Both the position numbers and the translations under genes were made by a program. The notes under the pieces are model-generated. The model was not told the origin of the DNA and made no database searches. It saw only the letters and a list, made by a program, of their open reading frames with translations. Below are positions 54,901 to 64,000 of a DNA stretch of 64,000 bases, in pieces. Source of the DNA: Raphanus sativus. Its lineage: Eukaryota; Streptophyta; Magnoliopsida; Brassicales; Brassicaceae. Location of the stretch: assembly GCF_000801105.2 (NCBI RefSeq), contig NC_079515.1, positions 26,187,407 to 26,251,406 on the forward strand. Reading direction: 5' to 3'. Every line of letters begins with the position of its first letter. The stretch's first letter is position 1.

Positions 54901-56712
54901 ATTGTCTAGATTCCTTTCACTTTCGACTTTTTATCATTGTGATACGATTATTACTTTTGTTGGCTGCATCTAATGTAATTTATATACGTATCCTTACTTT
55001 AATGTTTAACTCTATAATCATGATTACTATCCTTCCACGGCTTATTGTTATCTTACTACAAGGTCCACATCAGACATGTGTATCCTTCGTTTACCGCTCA
55101 TCCTCACACCTTTTGCATGATTGATTTTTTTAATAATTTTGTAACAAATTGGAAATAAAACAAAATGGCCACGCAAGTCTCCCGTGTCGATAAGACTACT
55201 ACGACGTGGATGTTTTGTTCCTTTTCTTTGAGACGAACGTGAACTTTTATTATACGTTTTAACTAAAGCAATGATGCGAGCTCAATTGCATTTTTTGTTT
55301 ATATTTGTATGCTTGTGAAGGACAACACATACAAGCGATGGTACTTCTGAAGCTAGTGTTGAATCGAGTCAAAAAATAGCATTCCTCTATATTTTCCTCT
55401 AAAATAGAGGAACTCTATTATAGAGACATACATTAGAGCAAAATTACCTCTATAATAGAAATTTCTATTTTAGAGAAAAATATAAAAACATATATTGGAA
55501 ATGTTCTAAGGGTTTAACTTTTGAAAATAAATTAAAAGTATACTAATGGAACTGCTTTTACCTTATTTGGTTTCTTAACCAATGGAACTGCTTTTACCTT
55601 TATGATAAAACAAGGTGGTATTTTTTTATTCAGGTATTCATCAAAACATGTTTTTGTGCAGGATGACGATAATATGGACGACATATTGTGTTAGATTAGA
55701 TACGTCGATAAGCCAACGACATTATATTGTGCAGTGCCCAAAGGTTGAAATCGCCTAAACATAATTAGAATGAAATGACTGTTTGTATAGTTAAAAGTGT
55801 TCAAAATATCGAATATGTGTTAAATAGAAAGTATGTTGGATAAGAAAACGATCGAAACAAGAGCAACGTGTAAGTGTTATACATGTCTTATTACGGAGAC
55901 GAACGTGTAACTGTGTCTGTGTGTTGATACTGATTTATTTGACTAATGATAATTCCGTATATGGTTTGAGAAACCATATGGTCTTTTTATATTTAGTTTC
56001 TTTTAAAAAGGATTACACGCATTTTTAACAGATTCTGACAAAAAAAAGTGGACACAAAGTTGATCTTGAAAAAGAAAATAACATGATTTGCTCTGCTCTT
56101 TCTCTTTTATTCCTCAAAAAATAATAATCAGAGTATCAGACTTTCGATCTTCATTCGAATTTTCTCATCCTGTCGGTTGTAACTTGTAACATAAACTCTT
56201 GTAACTTGTAACATAAACTCTCATTGTCAAAAAAAAAACTTGTAACATAAACTCACATTGTCAAAATTTTACCAAGTCGTATCACGTATGCTTTATGTGT
56301 CTGAACATACTTATATAAGATGTTAAAAATCTGCCTAAGAGTAGAAATGATAAAAGGCTCTCTACATATTCTGGACTCCCCAAAAAAAAGGAAAAAAAAA
56401 AATCAATTTCTCATAAAATTCTTGAATTGTTATAGAAAATTACAGATTATCACAAAAAAACTGATGATCTTCTTTAACTCTATATAATTGTACAAAATAG
56501 CTACAGAGGCCACACTCTGTAGCTCTCTTAGATCCATGCATGCACGCTCGCTCTTCAGCCAGAAACTTAATGACACAATTCCTTACAACTACTGTATGCC
56601 TAAAATACTTAAATCGTAGTGACTAAAAACCAAAAATATATAAAGAAAGAAAAAAGATCTGCATCAGTTTAATTTAATCTCCAAATGATGATTGTCACAT
56701 ATTCACATTCTC
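51982..56712. other. Long AT-rich intergenic region, no gene supported
   Basis: It contains small tandem duplications (about 52936-52983; 53985-54006 with 54020-54041), a C-rich tract at about 54233-54250 and a MITE-like inverted repeat at 55379-55508. A tRNA-like stretch near 53085-53145 could be a SINE fragment but is too degenerate to call. Short open frames here have no recognisable domains. Confidence 0.5.
55379..55508. mobile_element. Small MITE-like inverted repeat
   Basis: The left part (CATTCCTCTATATTTTCCTC followed by TAAAATAGAG) pairs with the right part (CTATTTTAGAGAAAAATATA up to GGAAATG). About 130 bp, AT-rich, non-coding. The target duplication is not clear. Confidence 0.5.
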
Positions 56713-58942
<2,230 letters not shown>

Positions 58943-59845
58943 GGCTCCTTTAAACAATGACGGATCAAATCAAACTGGTCGCAGATAGGAGAGATCGAGG
59001 AATGTTCACGAGGTGATTCCAAGACAATGGGGGAAGATCAAGGGATGGTGGTACTTAGGGATGAAATGTTGATGAGACTGGTATATATATTTGTGAGAAT
59101 GGAGAAGAAATAGAGGATCATAAACGCGTGAAAATCGAAAGAAGATGGAGGTCAATGTATTTTTCTTTGTATGAATCAAATTGTTTGATGTTTTGTCTGA
59201 AAATCACGAAAAATAATTTAAGACATGATGGAAGGAAAGTCATCAGAATCTTCCCTCCCTTAATCTGTCTTGATATTCTTTTGTTTTTCCATTTCTTTCT
59301 GATTTTTTTATATAAAATAATTCTAAAATTTATTAATTATAAGGAAGGGAGGAATGTGTTTCCACTTTCTCTTCCATAATTCCATTAATAAGAAATCAAG
59401 ATGTCGTTTTTACTCTCTGCGTTACAAGAAATTACAACAATTTCATTTTCGACCCCAGCTCGCTAATAGTTTCAGTAAACAAAAAAAAAGTAAAACTCTA
59501 ACAGGAGGAAAAGAAAAGAAGTAAAAGCGCGAGTCTGTGGCACGTTTTAGCTTTGAACTGAGAAGAAGGTAAAATTGTAAATATAATACAGTTTAAAAAA
59601 AGAATGTAACATAAGCCACCTTTATCTTTTTGTGATCTTTTATTATTTTTTCTATTATTACGGTCAAACTAGGCGATTTTGACTCTTTCGTCGGACCCAA
59701 GTCACCCAATTAACAATATTTTATTTATTGCCATCCAACCAACAGCATAATTGAAAATATGCCAAATTAAATATGTATTACTATAATTTTCTTTTTCAAA
59801 TGTGAATATTCTTGATTATTCTTGTGTTATGCCAATACTATTGAT
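58943..59845. other. Upstream region of CPK32, no other gene seen
   Basis: This is leader, promoter and AT-rich DNA. No gene is supported. Confidence 0.5.
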
Positions 59846-60090
59846 ATAAGGGCATTTCCAACCTTATTCTATTTAGTAAAAAAAATAGAATGAAATGGAG
59901 TATGGAATAAGAAATGATCTAATCCAATTTCATATTTCATTCTATAAATAGAGTAATGTATTTTTTGTTTGTTCATTAATTTCATTATGAAATGAGATAT
60001 GTAATTGGATTTGAATTTTACTCTATTTTCTTTTTTATTCAGAGGAAAAAAATGAGAGATTTACATTGGAATTTGATTTTACTTTTTTAG
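59846..60090. mobile_element. MITE-like repeat
   Basis: The sequence runs from GGGCATTTCCAACCTTATTC to the partly complementary ACATTGGAATTTGATTTTAC, with ATAGAATGAAAT-type internal repeats. Ends of this type are frequent in Brassica intergenic DNA. The target duplication was not resolved. Confidence 0.4.
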
Positions 60091-60983
60091 AAGAAGCAAA
60101 AGCTATACTATACAAAGTCGTTAGTATGGGAAACCTCCTCATTAGACTACATAACAAAAAGTACTATTAAAAGCAAAGTCAATGGTGTAGAAAACGAGTA
60201 AGCAAGAGGACGAGACTTTGTCAAAATGTGTGTTTAGATTTATTGAGATCCATCACGATGATGAACCTTACTTAATCCTTACATATTCACACGAGTGTTT
60301 CTGTTAGTCCTACTCTTTGTGCCAAAAAAAAAAAAATCCTACTCTCTTAGCAAGTTAATGATTTCTTTAATTTTTTACTTACATTAACACAAAAGGTCAA
60401 TTATAATTAAAAATGTTAGGCAATAAACTTCAGAGATTTATCTTCTCTGTCTTCTAGAAAACCTTCCATCATTATTTCATTGCTTAAGACTTTTGCATGT
60501 TGCCCATCAAAGCTCTTTCTGACCCAGATATATACAAAGGCTTTCTAAACCCATTGATGCATTATGGTGGAAGACAGGATGAGCAAGAAACACATATGAG
60601 AGATCCTTGGAAAAAAAATCATGCGGTTCACATTTCACACGAAGCTTTTTTTCTTTTATTGATCTAGTAGTTGACTGAAGTATTGCACTATTACAGTTCA
60701 ACTTTCATAAAAAATAATATGATAGGTATGAAAAGTATAAAAGAATAAGCATCCTATTCTAGTTACAATTTATACATGTGGATTCAAAACCAGGCATCTC
60801 AGAGTTTGATAAAATTCCCCCAACTTGTACATTTAAGCTAATAAACTTTTGTGGAAAACATACAATAGCTATTACACTCTATTTATACACATTGATTCCC
60901 AGTATAATATGGGACGTTTGTAGCATATAAATATATATATCACGCACATGAAATATTTGGAGATGGAATGAAACGTCGCTTAG
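60091..60983. other. AT-rich intergenic DNA and remorin 3' region
   Basis: No gene is supported; the part nearest 60984 is the 3' UTR of the remorin gene. Confidence 0.5.
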
Positions 60984-62180
60984 CTAGGAGATAGAGAAGC
61001 AGGAACGTTTAGCCGGAGGTCGTCCGACGGCCCTCATGAGATTAGAGACTTCAAGAACCCTAGCAACCTCCGTACCTCTTTTTGCTTCCGCCGTCGCTCT
61101 CCTCTCCTCCGCCTTCCTCTGAGCTTTAGCCACTTTGTTCTGAGTCTTCTCCATCGCCTTTGCTCTCCTTTCTTCCAACTTCCTCTGCATCCAGATATCA
61201 TCAACATTACAACATACATATAGGATATAGCCATTAAATTCTTTAAAACACTTCTCTAATATGTAAATGACAAACGTGTTCATATAAAAATAATATAACT
61301 TCAAAACTCTAATTCTTTTGAAATATATTTTAACACACACAATAATTGATTACAGGACTATAATCTGTATAATTCATAAAAATATGTTTGAAATAAATAT
61401 AAATTGTGTTATATTAATTTTTTAGAACATAATTCGTTAACTAGTGGGATCTAGGAGTATAAAGTTCCTAACCTCGATTTTCTTCATCCAAGAGTTAGCT
61501 TTGTGGACCTGCTCATTTAACCAACCGTTAATAAAGGCCTCTTGTCTCTTAAACCTATTATTAATCTTAGCCAACTTCGCCGTCTGCCACGCAGTTATCT
61601 TTGCTTCCACCTCATCCCTCTTCACCCTTTGCACTGAGGCAGCCGTCACCATCCGGTTCTGACCACTTGATGAAGTCGTCGTCACAATATTCTCCGAACC
61701 GGCCCGGTTATCGTAACCATCCGGAACGATCGCCCACGGGTTCGTATCTTCCTCAGGCACCTGATGATGGTGATCACCACCACCACCACCACCACCGTCT
61801 TCATCTTCGCTGATCCTAGTCAGCTCGTTTATGACGTCACGATGACTTACCACTTGGTTACTTCCGTTGCTGTTGTTGTTGTTGTTGTTAGCATCCATGG
61901 AAGAGCCGGCGATGACTAGAGCGTTGAACTCTCTGCTCACGGTGGTGAAGTTCTCGCCGATAGAAGAAGCTCCGTCGCTAAAGTTCACCGACCTCGTGGG
62001 AGACAAGTGTCCTCCTCTTTGCTGTGGACGGGGTAGCTCCGTCGTCGTCATCGCGTGAATATCTCTCACCACGGTCTCCGACGGAGGAGGAGTCTCGTCC
62101 CGGCGATCGGAAGCATCATTAGTACTTGTGGTGGTGGTGATCTCTGTTGACGAGCTCTCTTGACTGTACAAAGTCAACAT
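60984..62180 (-). CDS. REM4.1: Remorin family protein, group 4 (REM4.1 orthologue)
   Basis: Two exons, 61473-62180 and 60984-61184, 302 aa. The N-terminal ~180 residues are disordered and low-complexity (Thr/Ser-rich start, Asn run, Gly run, HHH tract). The conserved remorin C domain begins near VKRDEVEAKITAWQTAKLA and continues through exon 2 (RKLEERRAKAMEKTQNKVAK), forming a coiled coil. The end KRSCFSIS contains a Cys suitable for S-acylation, as in the remorin membrane anchor. Remorins organise plasma-membrane nanodomains and take part in stress, hormone and virus responses. By gene order it is At3g57540. The start is the first Met of the long frame. Confidence 0.92.
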
Positions 62181-62785
62181 CAGAGGTGTCGCTAGCTAGC
62201 TAGTATAGTACTGGACTGTGTGATTAGAAGCTGAGCTCTTGATGAGTTTAATTAGACGATGAAAGAAGGACACCAAGGCAAAAGGAAGCATAAATAATCA
62301 ATGATTATGAGGCTTAATCATTCTGTGTAACGAATTGCTTAGATGAGAGGTGAAATATTAACAAGTGTAAGAGTCTATTCCATGAAAGCTACGTTCGTCC
62401 AGGTAAATAAGTGACTACACTAATATTTTTCAAAGACGTGTTATCTCTTAAGATATTTTAGCAAGAGATTGATTAATTGATTCGGTGGAAACTAATTGAT
62501 TTAAATTAAACCTAATTTTCACACTTTTAACCTAATTCAGTTCAATATTTTTATTTATTTAAGAGCATATGCAGAGATCTTTAAAAGTAAAAGGGGACTT
62601 TAATCAACTGGTTAGTCTTTTTGTAAAAGCAAAATAATTGTATGAATTTTTCACATTGCAAGAGATTTTCTCATGTTTCTTTTAAATGGCAAAAGAAAAA
62701 TAAAACTATTGTAGTGCAAGGAGTGTCGGCAGTACGGGACCTACCACGAATATGGGATAATGCTTGTGGACCAAGCTACAAGCTA

Positions 62786-62821
62786 ACACGTGTCTTCCTG
62801 TAATAAAGCTATGTACGTGGC
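62786..62821. promoter_or_regulatory. Pair of ACGT-core (ABRE/G-box-like) sites upstream of remorin
   Basis: ACACGTGT (palindromic, 62786-62793) and ACGTGGC (62815-62821) lie about 610-640 bp upstream of the remorin start. Both have the ACGT core bound by bZIP factors. Spacing and sequence suit ABA- or stress-responsive control, by inference. Confidence 0.45.
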
Positions 62822-64000
62822 GCCAAACGAGTGGTACCGTGTCCCGCCAAAATAAGATACACACGTCAGCTTTTTGAATTTGCTCGAAGATCCCAGTAAG
62901 AAAACGGCACGTATCAAATGTCAATTTATATCATATCTACCTTATTATTTAGTTTCTTATTCTCATACATTTGACCCACAAGATTAGTTTTTTTTTTACA
63001 AGATTAGTATTTTATGAAAACAGTAACACTTGTCAAAAGTTTTAGAGTAACATTGCAAGTTTGCTTTGCTACTCAAATAGTTAAAAATAGGTAAAAGCAA
63101 TAAAGATATAGAAACTTGGATTGATACATATAACATATCTCGAGAATAAAAAAAAGTTGATACGATGCAGATTTAATCGTAGAAGAGAAGGAAGTGTCTA
63201 TAAAAAATATGTTTCTGGCTGGCTGCCACAAGTGTCTACAAACTAGAGATTTGAGTATTCAGAAAAAGTGATTTGAAGTAAAGTATGTTGCCAAATTATT
63301 CGGTACTGTTTTCAAAAAAAAAAAAAATTCGGTACTGTATGAATTGATTCTCCAAATCAAGCACCGATTATAGTTTATGTGACAAGGAAGATATATACTC
63401 GAGAAAAATATAGAACATTTTGCGATCTGTAAAATATAACTGGGCCGAGGTGGGCTACGAATCACCTCGTTTCTAGTAGAGCCCAATCAATTAACCACAA
63501 TAGTTTACAGCTTACCGCATGATCATCATGGGATAGAAAACCTATATTATTTTTCTAGGGGGTTGGTTGACATATCATATAATGAAATTGACGGGTGCAA
63601 ATAGAAAATAGGATTGTTAGAAACTTCTCAACGTAACAAAAAAATAAAATCAAATGCTTGAATGCAACGTTGGAAACACGTTAGCGTTAGCAGCATCCAT
63701 AGGGAGACCAAGTCCTAGTCCACGACCTTGTCTCTTCTAATAATAATAGTAATAGTCCTGGTTACCAACTTACCAAACTGAAAATGGTTTCTGGATCGCT
63801 TTGGTCTAAGACAAAATTACTTTGTCTTCTTCCAAGTTCCATCCTAGAATCTCATTCCTAAACAATTTTTGTGATCCAAAACAGTTTGGTTCCTAAACAA
63901 TCTCTTAACACATATTTTTTTTTTCAACCGATGTCCAACATTCTCTATATGTTCTTGGAATTGAAAATATTTTTTTTCCCATTTTTTGAGAGTGATTCTC
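62822..64000. other. AT-rich intergenic DNA to the right edge
   Basis: No coding region, RNA gene or complete transposon could be supported. The next gene of the Arabidopsis order (a guanylate kinase, At3g57550) is not reached. Confidence 0.5.

Overview
The window is plant nuclear DNA, almost certainly Brassica (A- or C-genome type). The gene order matches, from memory, the Arabidopsis chromosome 3 interval At3g57420-At3g57540 (ancestral block N): OTP84, an unknown gene, a small unknown protein, an M16 metalloprotease, a SAP13-like zinc-finger protein, a small membrane protein, a dehiscence-zone polygalacturonase (ADPG1; SAC66/RDPG1 in oilseed rape), SIP2, CPK32 and remorin REM4.1. These names rest on recognising the proteins and their order. 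No database search was run. Exon models were built by hand from GT/AG sites with frame continuity checked through every junction.

Layout. 1-9 kb is gene-poor: the leader of a minus-strand gene at the left edge, then two Helitrons, the second holding a decayed Rep/helicase end. 9.3-13.5 kb: OTP84 (minus) and a divergent five-exon unknown gene (plus). 13.6-14.5 kb: a foldback Mutator-like element filled with telomere-like repeats. 16-25.8 kb: the small plus-strand gene, the 25-exon M16 protease (978 aa), the SAP13-like gene and the small membrane protein. 26.5-45.6 kb is a transposon cluster around the polygalacturonase gene: an intact Ty1/copia element with two identical LTRs, a full-length LINE sitting inside the last exon of the polygalacturonase gene, and two more telomere-repeat MULEs, one interrupted by a Helitron. 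47.6-62.2 kb: SIP2 (766 aa), CPK32 (539 aa) and remorin (302 aa), all minus, with long AT-rich intergenic DNA.

Most notable: (1) the LINE insertion replaces the last four residues of the polygalacturonase, including its terminal Cys, with six LINE-encoded ones. (2) Three short elements share termini, 9-bp target duplications and an interior of AAACCCT-type repeats that flips to TTTAGGG-type at the centre, making each a large hairpin. (3) A Helitron lies between bases 6 and 7 of one of these elements, exactly at an A|T dinucleotide. (4) The copia element looks very young and has separate gag and pol frames.

The host genes do not form an operon or a single pathway. They are ordinary single-copy plant genes: organelle RNA editing, proteolysis, pectin hydrolysis, raffinose breakdown, calcium signalling and membrane nanodomains.
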